A DNA stretch of 64,000 nt from an uncultured Chlorobiaceae bacterium (GTDB lineage Bacteria; Bacteroidota; Chlorobiia; Chlorobiales; Chlorobiaceae): NCBI GenBank assembly GCA_903994455.1, contig CAJEXI010000012.1:21020-85019 (forward strand), read 5' to 3'. Made by a program: the position numbers and the translations under genes. Below, piece by piece: positions 27,406-37,340 of the stretch; the stretch's first letter is position 1, and every line of letters begins with the position of its first letter. The notes under the pieces were generated by a model. It saw only the letters and a program-made list of their open reading frames with translations. It had not been told where the DNA came from and did not search any database.

Positions 27406-28068
27406 TTGATATTACCAGAAAGATACAATAAAATCCGAACAATGCTGTTCCATCGCCAACCTGACCTCACGGTTGTCATGGATAATGTCAACAAGGCGCA
27501 CAACCTGTCTGCCATAATCCGAAGCTGTGACGGAGTCGGAATCTGTGAAATGCATGCCGTTTCATATCGTAAATCCATTTATACCGAACAGAATGCTGCG
27601 GCTGGGGCAAGTAAATGGATAACGGTGAACTTATACCCTGACATTGAAACGGTGTACAACAAGTTATCGGCAGCCGGAATGCAGATCCTCGTAGCAACAA
27701 ACAGTGCGGGGTGCCTGGATTTCAGAAATGTCGACTATACCATCCCAACCGCTCTTGTCGTCGGTGCCGAGTGGGACGGGATATCAAAAGAGGCGATCAA
27801 AGGGGCTGACCACGCTATTACGATACCAATGCTTGGCATGGGAGAATCCCTGAATGTCTCTGTCGCCACAGCAGTCATCCTTTTCGAAGCACAGCGCCAG
27901 AGAACTCAAAAAGGGATGTACAGCCAGCCACAGCTCAAAGCGGAGCACCTTGAACGGATGCTCTTTGAGTTTTGTTACCCTCGTCTGAGTCGGGAACTTC
28001 AGGAAAAAAGCGCTCCCTATCCACCTCTTGATGAACAGGGAGGCTTATGCGACGAAATCAGTCAATAA
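27406..28068 (+). CDS. trmH: tRNA (guanosine-2'-O)-methyltransferase
   Basis: The 220-residue SPOUT methyltransferase should methylate G18 of tRNA using S-adenosylmethionine. Motif 1 is NVNKAHNLSAIIRSCD, motif 2 is ALVVGAEWDGIS, and motif 3 is MLGMGESLNVSVATAVILFE, forming the trefoil knot. The length and the C-terminal helix fit TrmH rather than RlmB. Its end overlaps the convergent carbonic anhydrase gene by 11 bases. Confidence 0.9.
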   Translation: MILPERYNKIRTMLFHRQPDLTVVMDNVNKAHNLSAIIRSCDGVGICEMHAVSYRKSIYTEQNAAAGASKWITVNLYPDIETVYNKLSAAGMQILVATNSAGCLDFRNVDYTIPTALVVGAEWDGISKEAIKGADHAITIPMLGMGESLNVSVATAVILFEAQRQRTQKGMYSQPQLKAEHLERMLFEFCYPRLSRELQEKSAPYPPLDEQGGLCDEISQ

Positions 28069-28822
28069 CACTGACCTTGCCATTATCAAGATCAAAATAT
28101 GCTTTGACAAGCTGAACATGGCCACTCGCTATTGCTTCCTTGAGAATCGGAGAACGGGTTTCAACCTCAGAGGCAACAAGACGAATATTTTGAACAATAC
28201 ACTGTTCTATAATCTCTGCCTTTATCCCTGTTGCGCCATTTGAAATAGCTGCTGTCACTGCAGGATCAATGGCTTCAACTATAGAACCGATATTCCCTTC
28301 AACCTTCCCGCCTGCAAGATGTGCATCATAAGTTGCGGTGACAGCACCACAACGCTCATGACCCAAAACCATGACAAGTTTTGCACCAAGATGTTCCACG
28401 GCATATTCCACTGAACCAGGCTCATGAGGGCCAACAATATTGCCGGCTACACGAACCACAAAAATCTCTCCATGCCCCTTGTCAAAAATAATTTCAGGAG
28501 AAACACGTGAATCTGAACAAGTGATAACCACCGCAAAAGGATTCTGTTTTATGGCCAGCTCTGCTCTTCGTTGTAAAGAATTCTTCTGGCCAAGAGTTCT
28601 GAACTCACCCTTTTGAGCAAACCCTTTGTTGCCCTCAAGAAGACTCTGCAGAACTGGTGGAGAAGAGACCTTTGCTGCTTCATGCCCTGAAGAGAAGGCA
28701 ACCTGAGCGTTGAAAACAAAGAACAGAAATAAAACTGATGCAATTTTTTTTATTGAAACTATTACAAATTTATTTATTGAAACCGTACTATAACGCTTTT
28801 TATGAAAACCGATTACACTCAA
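28058..28822 (-). CDS. Secreted beta-class carbonic anhydrase
   Basis: The enzyme interconverts CO2 and bicarbonate. Zinc ligands are the Cys in ITCSDSRVSPE and the His and Cys in LGHERCGAV. A hydrophobic segment (IASVLFLFFVFNAQVAFSS) near the N-terminus points to export to the periplasm. No ATG precedes it; the TTG at 28822 overlaps the upstream stop as TTGA and gives 254 residues, while a GTG at 28864 would overlap by 46 bases. A periplasmic enzyme would help supply inorganic carbon. It is translationally coupled to the Fe-S gene. Confidence 0.88.
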   Translation of the reverse strand: MSVIGFHKKRYSTVSINKFVIVSIKKIASVLFLFFVFNAQVAFSSGHEAAKVSSPPVLQSLLEGNKGFAQKGEFRTLGQKNSLQRRAELAIKQNPFAVVITCSDSRVSPEIIFDKGHGEIFVVRVAGNIVGPHEPGSVEYAVEHLGAKLVMVLGHERCGAVTATYDAHLAGGKVEGNIGSIVEAIDPAVTAAISNGATGIKAEIIEQCIVQNIRLVASEVETRSPILKEAIASGHVQLVKAYFDLDNGKVSVID

Positions 28823-29802
28823 TAGAGTACCTTGCGGGGCAATTTTTTGGCCAAGGCAATCCACTCCTTTATCTGGTCGACGGAAGGTGCCAGTTGAACC
28901 AGTTTTTTCTGTTGATTGATCGTCTGCATTTTTGCGTAGAGATTCGACGGGTTACGCTGAACAAGGTCAAAGAGTGTGCCAACGCCAGCCGCTTCAAGCA
29001 GTTCAACAGTGCCGTTGCCGATCCCTTTAACCCTTGCAAAATCGAGTCGATTAACCAGCTTGAGTATCGCCGCCTCACTGATACCAGTTGCAACGGAAAG
29101 TTCCTTGCGTCCACTCTTGTCGCGTCCTCTTTCGAGAAGTTGTTCAAGACTTTTCACACCTGCTGCGGCCAGTTTCACGGCAAGCGCTTCTTCAATTCCG
29201 TCAAGAGTGACTGTAGTAACGGTCGGTGCCTTACTCTCTTCGACGACAACGGGAACCGTCACAACAACCGGAGCACTCACGTTCAGCACAACGGGTTCAA
29301 GTTTCACCGGCTCTGGCTGAGAAAGTACCACCGATTGCGGAACAGGAGTGTTCCCCGACTGCATTTCCCGGGGATCCTCCATGACGCTCACCTCTCCCCT
29401 GATTATCCGCCCTGCAAGATTGGCAATACCGGGAAGAATTCTCGAGGCAGTATCACTTGCCATGGTTGCAACAAAGGGCAAAAGGGCAACGGGATTGCCG
29501 AGCAGCAGTCGGCGAATCTCTTCAGGGCGCGAAAGAACATCGAGCGCTCCCCCCTTTTTGATGATCGCCTGACACGCAAGACGTCCGCCACTCAGGATCT
29601 GTCGTTCAGATAAAAATGCTTTTTCAATGTCGGAAAGCGGAGAAAGACAATCACTCCCTTCCCGAACCGTTACATAGCAAGTCTGGCAGATGCCACGACC
29701 TCCGCAAAGGTGGCCCACATGACTATGGTTTAACTGGGCCGCACAACCGATTGTCTGACCGGGCAGTGCATCACAGGGGATATCGTTAATCACAAGATTC
29801 AT
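28819..29802 (-). CDS. [2Fe-2S] protein with CsmI/CsmJ-like N-terminus and C-terminal helix-hairpin-helix (DUF4332) domain
   Basis: Residues 1 to about 95 are a plant/adrenodoxin-type [2Fe-2S] domain with Cys33, Cys39, Cys42 and Cys77 (HLCGGRGICQTCYV, GRLACQA), followed by a hydrophobic stretch NPVALLPFVATMA. This matches the N-terminal half of the chlorosome Fe-S proteins CsmI, CsmJ and CsmX. Residues about 200-327 instead form two helix-hairpin-helix units (VTLDGIEEALAVKLAAAG, ARVKGIGNGTVELLEAAGV) of DUF4332 type, joined by a Pro/Val-rich linker. The combination may place a redox centre at a complex or at the chlorosome surface. Location is inferred. Confidence 0.78.
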   Translation of the reverse strand: MNLVINDIPCDALPGQTIGCAAQLNHSHVGHLCGGRGICQTCYVTVREGSDCLSPLSDIEKAFLSERQILSGGRLACQAIIKKGGALDVLSRPEEIRRLLLGNPVALLPFVATMASDTASRILPGIANLAGRIIRGEVSVMEDPREMQSGNTPVPQSVVLSQPEPVKLEPVVLNVSAPVVVTVPVVVEESKAPTVTTVTLDGIEEALAVKLAAAGVKSLEQLLERGRDKSGRKELSVATGISEAAILKLVNRLDFARVKGIGNGTVELLEAAGVGTLFDLVQRNPSNLYAKMQTINQQKKLVQLAPSVDQIKEWIALAKKLPRKVLY

Positions 29803-29864
29803 AACAGTAACAGGTTAACTAATAATTGAGAACAAGAGTTGTTGAGATAGCTGCACCCTGAACT

Positions 29865-30284
29865 TCACTTCTGTTTTTCACCAAAACTCCTGATATAAAA
29901 ATCTTCTTTTTCCTGCATCAGCGCACGATCCTCCGAAAAGTGATCATCATAACCAACAAGATGAAGCGCCGAATGAAAGGTAACACGCAGAAGTTCTTCC
30001 TGAAAATTAACAGAGAATTTTGCGGCATTTTCTTTGACGACATCAAGTGAAATATAAAATTCACCATCAATTTCACGCCCCTTGTTGTAGCGGAAGGTTA
30101 TGGTGTCGGTAGGATAATCATGACCAAGAAACTCCCGATTGATTCGCTGTATCATCTTGTTGCCACAATAAACACCGACAACAGATTCAACTCTGTAACC
30201 CTCATGTTCAAAAACCAGCAAAACAGCCTTTTCGAGCAACTGCTCAGGGATAGCCTTTTTTGTCGAATTGTAAATTTCAAGCAT
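29865..30284 (-). CDS. ybeY: Endoribonuclease YbeY
   Basis: This 139-residue zinc protein acts in 16S rRNA 3'-end maturation and ribosome quality control. The signature H3xH5xH motif is present as HSALHLVGYDDH, and the substrate-side GHDYPTDTITF motif is intact. Its start overlaps the hflX stop by one base, so the two are cotranscribed. Confidence 0.93.
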   Translation of the reverse strand: MLEIYNSTKKAIPEQLLEKAVLLVFEHEGYRVESVVGVYCGNKMIQRINREFLGHDYPTDTITFRYNKGREIDGEFYISLDVVKENAAKFSVNFQEELLRVTFHSALHLVGYDDHFSEDRALMQEKEDFYIRSFGEKQK

Positions 30285-31579
30285 CAGGACAAAATCGGTT
30301 GTGACGCATTGAGATGAGCATCAATTTGTTTGAGTTCGCTGTTCCGAACCCTGAAGGTCAGTTCAACCTCTTCATCAACATGGCGCTTGTCAATAACTTC
30401 AGTATGTTCATACAGGTACGTTATCAGCTTATAGTTGGAGACATGCACGCTGATATGACGTTCCGTGTATTCACGCGCAACCTGCTGACTAATCCTCTCC
30501 TTGAGGAGTGAAAGATTGATTCCCCGAACCGCAGAGATAAAAACCGCATCAGGGTATTTTTCGCCAAGCTCACGCAGAAGCAAAGGGTCTTCGAGAGCAT
30601 CAATCTTGTTGAAAACCTCAATAATGTTGTCGTGAATGACACCGATCTCCTTCAGGGTGTCGCGCACCACCGTCATCTGCTCCTCAAAACCAGGATGGCT
30701 GACATCAATGACATGAAGCAGAAAATCGGCCTGCAGCACCTCGTCAAGAGTCGACTTAAAACTCTCCACCAGGGTATGCGGCAACTTCCGGATAAAACCT
30801 ACCGTATCCGACAGCAGCACAAGCTTGTTGATGTTCAGCTCCAGACGCCGGGTTTTGGTGTCGAGCGTCGCAAAGAGCCTGTTCTCCGCAAAAGCCTCAG
30901 CCTCGGGGCAAAGTGCGTTCATCAACGTTGACTTGCCCGCATTGGTGTACCCCACAAGAGAGACTCGCTGCACCGTCTGGCGACCACGAGTCTGTGTATC
31001 ATGCTGCAGGGAAACCTCGCGTAACTTTTTCTTCAGAAGGGCGATACGGTTACGAACCAGACGACGGTCAGTCTCAATCTGGGTTTCACCAGGCCCCTTG
31101 TTGCCGATACCACCCTTTTGCTTTGAGAGGTGAGTCCACTTCCCGGAAAGACGGGGAAGCATATATTCTAGCTGGGCAAGCTCCACCTGCATTTTGGCTT
31201 GAGCTGATTGTGCCCGGATGGCAAAGATCTGAAGGATCAGGCCTGTACGGTCGATCACCTTGCACTCGAGGGCCTGTTCGAGGTTTCTGGCCTGCGCTGG
31301 CGTGAGGTCGTCATCAAAAATCACAAGATCTATTGCATGCTCCTTTACAAACAGGACAAGCTCCTCAACCTTTCCTTTTCCAATACAATAGGCCGGATCA
31401 CGGAGTTTTCGATCCTGAATAAACGAGTCAACGACATCCGCTCCTGCCGTATCAGCAAGAAAAGCAAGTTCATCAAGATACTCTTCAACAAGTGAACGAG
31501 GTGTTTCGGGCGGGGAACAAAGGCCGACAAGAAAGGCCTTTTCCCTTGTATTTTCTGGAGTAACAGTATTCAATCGCAC
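30284..31579 (-). CDS. hflX: GTPase HflX
   Basis: The 431-residue ribosome-associated GTPase splits stalled ribosomes under stress. The N-terminal HflX domain spans about 1-195, with the glycine-rich KGGIGNKGPGETQIETDRR linking segment. The G domain has G1 GYTNAGKST, G3 DTVGF and G4 NKID. The length is normal. It forms an operon with ybeY. Confidence 0.94.
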   Translation of the reverse strand: MRLNTVTPENTREKAFLVGLCSPPETPRSLVEEYLDELAFLADTAGADVVDSFIQDRKLRDPAYCIGKGKVEELVLFVKEHAIDLVIFDDDLTPAQARNLEQALECKVIDRTGLILQIFAIRAQSAQAKMQVELAQLEYMLPRLSGKWTHLSKQKGGIGNKGPGETQIETDRRLVRNRIALLKKKLREVSLQHDTQTRGRQTVQRVSLVGYTNAGKSTLMNALCPEAEAFAENRLFATLDTKTRRLELNINKLVLLSDTVGFIRKLPHTLVESFKSTLDEVLQADFLLHVIDVSHPGFEEQMTVVRDTLKEIGVIHDNIIEVFNKIDALEDPLLLRELGEKYPDAVFISAVRGINLSLLKERISQQVAREYTERHISVHVSNYKLITYLYEHTEVIDKRHVDEEVELTFRVRNSELKQIDAHLNASQPILS

Positions 31580-31750
31580 AGTAATAAATTACGTAAAAAA
31601 ATGAATGATCGTGATCTGTAATCTGGCATGTTGCTATATTACAACCATTGTTTTATCTTGGCGGTTCATTCTCGATGCATATTCGAGTCGTTTGAAAAGG
31701 TACACATTTTTGCTTTCACCCCCTACCAAAAGAAGGCGAATGATACTGTG

Positions 31751-32719
31751 ATGAGTCCAAACAGGCAAAATAAAAGCGCATATCAGATGAATCAGAACGA
31801 TAGCCGAAACTCTGCTGACCTGGAGACGGAAAAGCTGATAACGCTTGAAGATGCTTATGCATACTGCCGCCAGATTTCAAAAGAACACGCAAAAACATTT
31901 TATCTTGCAAGCCTGTTTCTGCCTAAAAAACAGCAGAAACCTATTTTTGCCATCTACGCCCTGCTGCGAACCGTTGATGATGTTGTTGATATGGCGGAGG
32001 AAAAACTTGCAAACGGCCTTATCACCAAAGAAGAGATCAGTTTGATGCTTGAGGGATGGAAATCAAAGCTCAAAGCCTGCTACGGCGGAAAGGTTGACAA
32101 CGATCCTATCATGATGGCCTGGCACGATACGCTGAAAAGCTTCACGATCCCGATAGAGTTTCCCCTTGATTTGATGGATGGTGTCGCCATGGATATCGAG
32201 TTCAAACCTTTTGAAACCTTTGATGATCTCTACGTTTACTGCTACAAAGTGGCCGCCGTGGTTGGACTGATGACCTCTGAAATTTTTGGCTACAGCAATA
32301 AACAGGCGCTGCAACATGCCATTGAGCTTGGGATTGCGATGCAGTTAACCAACATTCTGCGCGATGTCGGTGAAGATGTCAACCGAGGCAGAATTTATCT
32401 CCCCCTTGAGGATCTGCGCCGCTTCAACTATTCGAGCGAAGAGCTGATGCAGAAAAAAATCAACCGCAACTTTATTGAGCTGATGAAGTTTGAGATCGAA
32501 AGGGCAAGAAACTACTACCGCTTGTCGGATAAAGGGATCCCAATGCTTGAAAGGCGAAGCAGGTTTGGGGTCGCCATCAGCAGCATCAACTACGGCAATA
32601 TTTTAACTGCTATCGAAAAAAACAACTACGACGTTTTCTCAAAAAGGGCCTATCGCTCATTTTTTCAGAAAATCAGCACCATTCCTTATGTCTGGCACAA
32701 AACCCGTACCCCCTCCTGA
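31751..32719 (+). CDS. crtB: Phytoene synthase
   Basis: The enzyme condenses two geranylgeranyl diphosphates to phytoene, the first committed step to the carotenoids that green sulfur bacteria use in chlorosomes and reaction centres. The two aspartate-rich motifs are TVDDVVDMAEE and LRDVGEDVNRGR, flanked by the YCRQISKEHAKTFYLAS substrate region. The frame is open from 31628, but the first 41 codons look non-coding; ATGs at 31751 and 31787 are both possible, giving 322 or 310 residues. Squalene synthase relatives lack this exact second motif. Confidence 0.9.
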   Translation: MSPNRQNKSAYQMNQNDSRNSADLETEKLITLEDAYAYCRQISKEHAKTFYLASLFLPKKQQKPIFAIYALLRTVDDVVDMAEEKLANGLITKEEISLMLEGWKSKLKACYGGKVDNDPIMMAWHDTLKSFTIPIEFPLDLMDGVAMDIEFKPFETFDDLYVYCYKVAAVVGLMTSEIFGYSNKQALQHAIELGIAMQLTNILRDVGEDVNRGRIYLPLEDLRRFNYSSEELMQKKINRNFIELMKFEIERARNYYRLSDKGIPMLERRSRFGVAISSINYGNILTAIEKNNYDVFSKRAYRSFFQKISTIPYVWHKTRTPS

Positions 32720-32845
32720 AAAGCAGCAAAATATATGCATCCCCATCAGTTTCGGTTATCTTGATATTTGAAAAGACCTCCGAAGCTGCGGCACAATAAT
32801 TCTTCCATTTTTTTCATCGACAGAACTCAGAGAGAGATAAAAACC

Positions 32846-34381
32846 ATGCAGAAAGAGAACGAACAGAGCAACAAGAACCAGGAACAACCACTTCAAATTT
32901 CCCTGAACGACCAGATGCAGCGCCGTTTTGAAGAGCGTCAGCACCTTATGGAAGCCGGGATCAACCCCTATCCAACCCACTTCGAAATATCACACGCTTC
33001 TTTGGAGATCCTCAACAATTTCGAAGAGGAAGCGAAAACACCGGTCTCGGTCGCTGGCAGAATTATGACCATCAGAAAAATGGGGAAAGCCTCCTTTTTT
33101 CATCTTCAGGACTCGGCGGGCAGAATCCAGATCTACATGAAAAAGGATGAGGTCGGTGAGGTAACCTACAACACCTTCAGGCTGCTCGACATCGGCGATA
33201 TCGTCGGCATCAGGGGATTTACCTTCAAAACAAGAACCGGCGAAATATCAGTCCATGCCGAATCGCTGGAGCTGCTCACCAAATCGCTGCGCCCAATCCC
33301 CGTCGCCAAGGAGAAAGAGGTTGATGGAGAGAAGGTTATTTTTGATGCTTTCAGTGATAAAGAGATGCGCTACCGCCAGCGTTATGTTGACCTGATTGTC
33401 AACCCGGAGGTCAAGCAAACGTTTATCAAGCGTTCTGCCATTGTCTCGTTCATGCGCAATTTCTTTGCACAGCAGGGGTGGCTTGAAGTTGAAACTCCAA
33501 TTTTGCAACCCATCTACGGGGGCGCGGCTGCCCGCCCGTTCACGACGCACCACAATGCGCTCGACATGCAGCTTTACCTGCGCATCGCCAACGAACTCTA
33601 CCTGAAGCGACTGATTGTGGGCGGTTTTGACGGAGTATTTGAATTTGCCAAAGATTTCCGCAATGAAGGGATCGACCGTTTTCACAATCCGGAGTTTACC
33701 CAGGTTGAACTCTATGTTGCCTACAAGGATTACAACTGGATGATGAAGCTGGTCGAGGAGCTGCTTTACCAGACCGCACTGGCCATCAACAAGAGCGACA
33801 GCACCCTTTTTCTTGGCAACGAGATCAGCCTTCAGACACCATTCCGTCGCCTGAGCATTATCGATGCCATTGCCGAATACACCGGCAAGAATATTGGCGG
33901 ACAGTCTGAAGAGGAGCTTCGCTCAACAGCCAAAGATCTCGGCCTTGAACTTGACCCAAAAATCAGCAGTGGCAAGATAATCGACGAAATTTTTGGTGAA
34001 TTTGTGGAACCAAAACTCATTCAGCCGACTTTTATCACCGACTACCCCACCGAAATGTCGCCACTGGCCAAGGAGCACCCCTCACTGCCGGGCATCGTCG
34101 AACGATTTGAACTCATTGTCGGCGGCAAAGAGGTGTGCAACTCCTTCTCAGAGCTGAACGACCCCGTCATTCAGCGCGAAAGACTGGAGTCGCAGGCAAA
34201 GCTGAGGCAACGAGGTGACGAAGAGGCCATGATTGTTGACGAAGACTTCCTCCGCGCCATCGAATACGGCATGCCGCCATGTGCAGGCCTTGGCATCGGC
34301 ATCGACCGTCTGGTAATGATTCTCACGGGTCAGGATTCCATCAGGGACGTGATTTTCTTTCCGCATCTAAAGCCGGAGTAA
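32846..34381 (+). CDS. lysS: Lysyl-tRNA synthetase, class II
   Basis: The enzyme charges tRNA-Lys. The N-terminal OB-fold anticodon-binding domain lies at about 50-155 and the class II catalytic core follows, with motif 2 [18 protein letters not shown] and motif 3 [11 protein letters not shown]. The ATG at 32846 follows AGAGAGA and gives 511 residues, the family length; the open frame back to 32768 is not used. It overlaps the convergent epimerase gene by 41 bases. Confidence 0.96.
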   Translation: MQKENEQSNKNQEQPLQISLNDQMQRRFEERQHLMEAGINPYPTHFEISHASLEILNNFEEEAKTPVSVAGRIMTIRKMGKASFFHLQDSAGRIQIYMKKDEVGEVTYNTFRLLDIGDIVGIRGFTFKTRTGEISVHAESLELLTKSLRPIPVAKEKEVDGEKVIFDAFSDKEMRYRQRYVDLIVNPEVKQTFIKRSAIVSFMRNFFAQQGWLEVETPILQPIYGGAAARPFTTHHNALDMQLYLRIANELYLKRLIVGGFDGVFEFAKDFRNEGIDRFHNPEFTQVELYVAYKDYNWMMKLVEELLYQTALAINKSDSTLFLGNEISLQTPFRRLSIIDAIAEYTGKNIGGQSEEELRSTAKDLGLELDPKISSGKIIDEIFGEFVEPKLIQPTFITDYPTEMSPLAKEHPSLPGIVERFELIVGGKEVCNSFSELNDPVIQRERLESQAKLRQRGDEEAMIVDEDFLRAIEYGMPPCAGLGIGIDRLVMILTGQDSIRDVIFFPHLKPE

Positions 34382-35381
34382 GGTAATACTCGCGATACCA
34401 GGCAACAAAGCGTTTGATACCCTCCGGCACAGTGGTCTCTGGCTTATAATGCACATCCTGCATCAGTTGGTCAACGTCTGCGTAGGTGTCGGGTACATCG
34501 CCGGGCTGGAGGGGCAAGAACTCTTTTATTGCCGTGCGGCCAAGCTGCTCTTCAAGAGCTTTGATGTAGTCCATCAGCTCAACCGGGTTGCTGTTGCCGA
34601 TATTGTACACCCGCCATGGGGCCTTGCTTGTTGCCGTATCGGGCTTGAGACCTGACCACTCGGGATTGGGTTCGGCAACATGATCGAGCGTTCTCAAAAC
34701 CCCCTCGGTAATATCGTCGATAAAGGTAAAATCGCGACGATGCTTGCCGTAATTGAACACCTTGATCGGCTTGTTGTTCAGAATGGCATCAGTGAAAAGA
34801 AAAAGAGCCATATCCGGCCTTCCCCATGGACCATAAACGGTAAAAAAGCGGAGACCGGTTGTCGGCAGATTGTAGAGATGGCTGTAGGTATGCGCCATCA
34901 ACTCATTGGCTTTTTTGCTGGCCGCATAAAGTGAAAGCGGATGATCGACATTGTCATGAACCGAAAAGGGCATGGTTTCGTTAGCGCCGTAGACCGAACT
35001 CGATGAGGCATAGACCAGATGCTTCACGCCATTGTGGCGACATCCCTCAAGAATATTGAGAAACCCGACAATATTGCTCTCAACATAGGCATGGGGATTC
35101 TCAATTGAATAACGAACGCCCGCCTGGGCTGCGAGATTGACCACACACTCAAAAGCACCTTTTTGAAAAAGCTCCTCCATGGCACTCCGGTCAGCAATAT
35201 CCGTCTTTACAAACGTGAACCCCTCATAAGGTTCGAGAAGAGCCAGCCGCGCACGCTTGAGTGAAACATCGTAATAGTCGTTCAGGTTGTCGAGGCCAGT
35301 TACCTGCTCTCCCCTTTCGAGCAGCCGCTTGCAGACATGAAATCCTATAAATCCGGCCGCACCAGTCACCAGTATCTTCAT
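34341..35381 (-). CDS. NAD-dependent sugar-nucleotide epimerase, UDP-glucuronate 4-epimerase-like
   Basis: The 346-residue short-chain-type enzyme has the NAD motif [14 protein letters not shown], the catalytic Ser-Ser-Ser in YASSSSVYG and YAASK with Tyr-x3-Lys. [15 protein letters not shown] and [20 protein letters not shown] sequence (here [15 protein letters not shown]) are typical of the CapI/LpsL group that makes UDP-galacturonate for surface polysaccharide. Its end lies inside the lysS 3' end on the opposite strand. Confidence 0.88.
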   Translation of the reverse strand: MKILVTGAAGFIGFHVCKRLLERGEQVTGLDNLNDYYDVSLKRARLALLEPYEGFTFVKTDIADRSAMEELFQKGAFECVVNLAAQAGVRYSIENPHAYVESNIVGFLNILEGCRHNGVKHLVYASSSSVYGANETMPFSVHDNVDHPLSLYAASKKANELMAHTYSHLYNLPTTGLRFFTVYGPWGRPDMALFLFTDAILNNKPIKVFNYGKHRRDFTFIDDITEGVLRTLDHVAEPNPEWSGLKPDTATSKAPWRVYNIGNSNPVELMDYIKALEEQLGRTAIKEFLPLQPGDVPDTYADVDQLMQDVHYKPETTVPEGIKRFVAWYREYYLTPALDAERKSRP

Positions 35382-36054
35382 TGCAATTCATCGATAAGGA
35401 GTTTCAGCCGCATGTTGACCGGCATTTGAAAAGTTCTGCTTTTTTCTGTAGCCATAATAAACACAATTCTCCACCCTTACAAGGCAAAAAATGCCCTGAA
35501 TCTCCCTTTTCCAACGCTTTACGCCCTTCTGTTACCTTTATATCGTCCTTTCCACTATTACTTCCTGATTCAGCAATCCTGGGAAAAAGCCAAAGCCTCT
35601 CTCTACGTCAACAAAGAGAGCCAGAAATCCAGCCTGACCCTCCTTTGACGCAATCACATCCCCGGTGAAGAATTCGTTGCCAAAATTAACCCCACAACGT
35701 CACACAAAGCATTAATATGTTTAAAAGAAAACAAGATAGGCTATACTAACGTCAAGAAATTGAGCCTATTGCGCTCTCTTTTAGGTTCAATATGTCACAG
35801 GAGAGTTAAGGTTTGAATAAAAAGTTGCCTCAAAAAAACGCATTTATTGAACAACATTTTGATACTCTTAGTATATTCTAACGAACAAGTAGAAATCCAG
35901 TATTAAAACAGGTTTCAGCGAATCACATCATCATGGCCAGCAACCTTTTGTTCGTTGCAAGTGTTACGCATGGCCACAGCCAATATTATTCTTTTTCTGG
36001 AGTCTTGGGTTTTCTTCATTTTTAACGGTCACCAACGAAACGGAGTCTCTTCTG
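35382..36054. other. Long intergenic region
   Basis: No gene is supported; a 95-codon frame at 35381 starts inside the epimerase start and is unlike a protein. The stretch includes an inverted repeat at 35759-35791 and an AT-rich block at 35820-35900. A gene start signal GGAG lies just before 36055. Confidence 0.5.
35759..35791. promoter_or_regulatory. Inverted repeat, possible operator or RNA hairpin
   Basis: ATTGAGCCTA and TAGGTTCAAT form 10-bp arms with one mismatch around a 13-base spacer. The neighbourhood is AT-rich. It could be a regulator-binding site or a hairpin of a small RNA; nothing else supports either choice. Confidence 0.35.
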
Positions 36055-36507
36055 ATGAAAAACATTTTTGTTATTGTACTTTTGACCACCTTGACTCTTT
36101 TGGGGTACGAATCAGGTGGCGCTGTTCCCCTTGAAGGCAAAATCATCAAGTCCAGCGGTGGGGTCAATTCATTAGGTGGCATTCTTTGGTATTCCAGTTA
36201 TATGAACTTGACCCCACCTCGTCACTTTATGAAGGGAGAGCAACTACGAATTACGCTCCGTGGGGGTGCCACATGGGTGTGCGTCAGATTGCTGCCCGAA
36301 GGTGCTGATGCCACACACCCAATCGGGATTATTAACCAAAGAATACATGTTCCTCAAAATAGAGTAATCACCATACAGCTTGCCAATACCCACCCGAACA
36401 TCCAGCAAGTCTCTGTTCACTCTGGACTACAAGCGTTTGGAAGAGGAATCAGCCTCTTTAATGAAAATGCCGATATTGTCAGTATCGATGTTTCGACGAA
36501 AAAATAA
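36055..36507 (+). CDS. Exported protein of unknown function
   Basis: The 150-residue protein starts with a signal-like segment (IFVIVLLTTLTLLG) without a lipobox cysteine. The rest is beta-rich (EQLRITLRGGATWVCVRLL, VITIQLANTHPNIQQVSV). No family is recognised. A perfect 11-bp inverted repeat is embedded in the gene at 36157-36218, so part of the frame may derive from a small inserted element. Confidence 0.55.
   Translation: MKNIFVIVLLTTLTLLGYESGGAVPLEGKIIKSSGGVNSLGGILWYSSYMNLTPPRHFMKGEQLRITLRGGATWVCVRLLPEGADATHPIGIINQRIHVPQNRVITIQLANTHPNIQQVSVHSGLQAFGRGISLFNENADIVSIDVSTKK
36157..36218. repeat. Palindrome-ended element inside a coding frame
   Basis: GGTGGGGTCAA at 36157-36167 and TTGACCCCACC at 36208-36218 are perfect inverted copies separated by 40 bases. 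GGGGTCAA/TTGACCCC ends resemble REP/MITE-like elements. The reading frame passes through unbroken. Confidence 0.5.
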
Positions 36508-36557
36508 AGAGAGGATGTTATACCACTTTCAAATGCCGAGAACCTTGCACTGGCGAT

Positions 36558-37322
36558 TCAGAGCCTTGCGCCACCGGAAATTTCGATAATCTGCCCTGTA
36601 ATAAATGCGGCATCGTCAGACGCAAGAAAAAGAGCGCACCGGGCAACGTCGTCCGGTGTGGCAATCCGGCCAAGCGGATAACGTTGTGCGCACTCCTGGC
36701 GGAGCATCTCCCACCGTTCAGGCCCGAGAGCCCTGACAAAGGCAGGAACCTCGACAAGAGCTGGCGCAAGAGCGTTGACCGTTATGCCGTATCGACCGAG
36801 CGACATGGCAAGCGAACGGGTAAAGGAGTAAATGCCGCCTTTCGATGCTGAGTAGGAAAACTGGTTCGGACTCCCCCGATAAGCCAGAGAACTCATATTC
36901 ACCATCTTTCCAAACCCCTGTGGCTTCATCATCCTGGCAGCTTCCCGGCAGGAGAGAATGCATGATTTGAGGTTCAGATCAAGATTGGCGCTCATTTTCA
37001 GGTAGTCAATCTCCTCAACATCGGCTGAGGGTTCGGCATCACCACCGGCAATGTTCACCACAATATCCAGTTTTCCATACCGCTCGGCTATTTGTCGATA
37101 GAGCGCCTCTATCTCCTCCTCTCGCGTTACGTCGGCCTGTACCGATATCCCGCTCCCGCCTCTCTGCTCAAGAAGCTCAAGGGTTTCTGCACATCCAGAA
37201 ACATTGATATCGCTGGCAATCACAACAGCCCCTTCATCGGCAAAACAGAGCGCTACTGCCCTGCCGATTCCTCCTGCCGCTCCGGTGACAAGCGCAATTT
37301 TCTTAAACAGCCGCATGGTCAT
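36558..37322 (-). CDS. Short-chain dehydrogenase/reductase
   Basis: The 254-residue Rossmann enzyme has the cofactor motif TGAAGGIGRA, the NVAG equivalent NIAGG, and the catalytic YSASKGG with Tyr-x3-Lys preceded by Ser. Asp38 (ASDINVSG) suggests NAD(H). The C-terminal GGARL is typical of the FabG-like classical SDRs. The substrate cannot be told from sequence. An ATG two codons later is an alternative start. Confidence 0.88.
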   Translation of the reverse strand: MTMRLFKKIALVTGAAGGIGRAVALCFADEGAVVIASDINVSGCAETLELLEQRGGSGISVQADVTREEEIEALYRQIAERYGKLDIVVNIAGGDAEPSADVEEIDYLKMSANLDLNLKSCILSCREAARMMKPQGFGKMVNMSSLAYRGSPNQFSYSASKGGIYSFTRSLAMSLGRYGITVNALAPALVEVPAFVRALGPERWEMLRQECAQRYPLGRIATPDDVARCALFLASDDAAFITGQIIEISGGARL

Positions 37323-37340
37323 TGATGGTTACAAAAAGTT

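Noticed and set aside
35381..35668. 95-codon frame after the epimerase
   Set aside because: It begins inside the start of the opposite gene and its composition is not protein-like.
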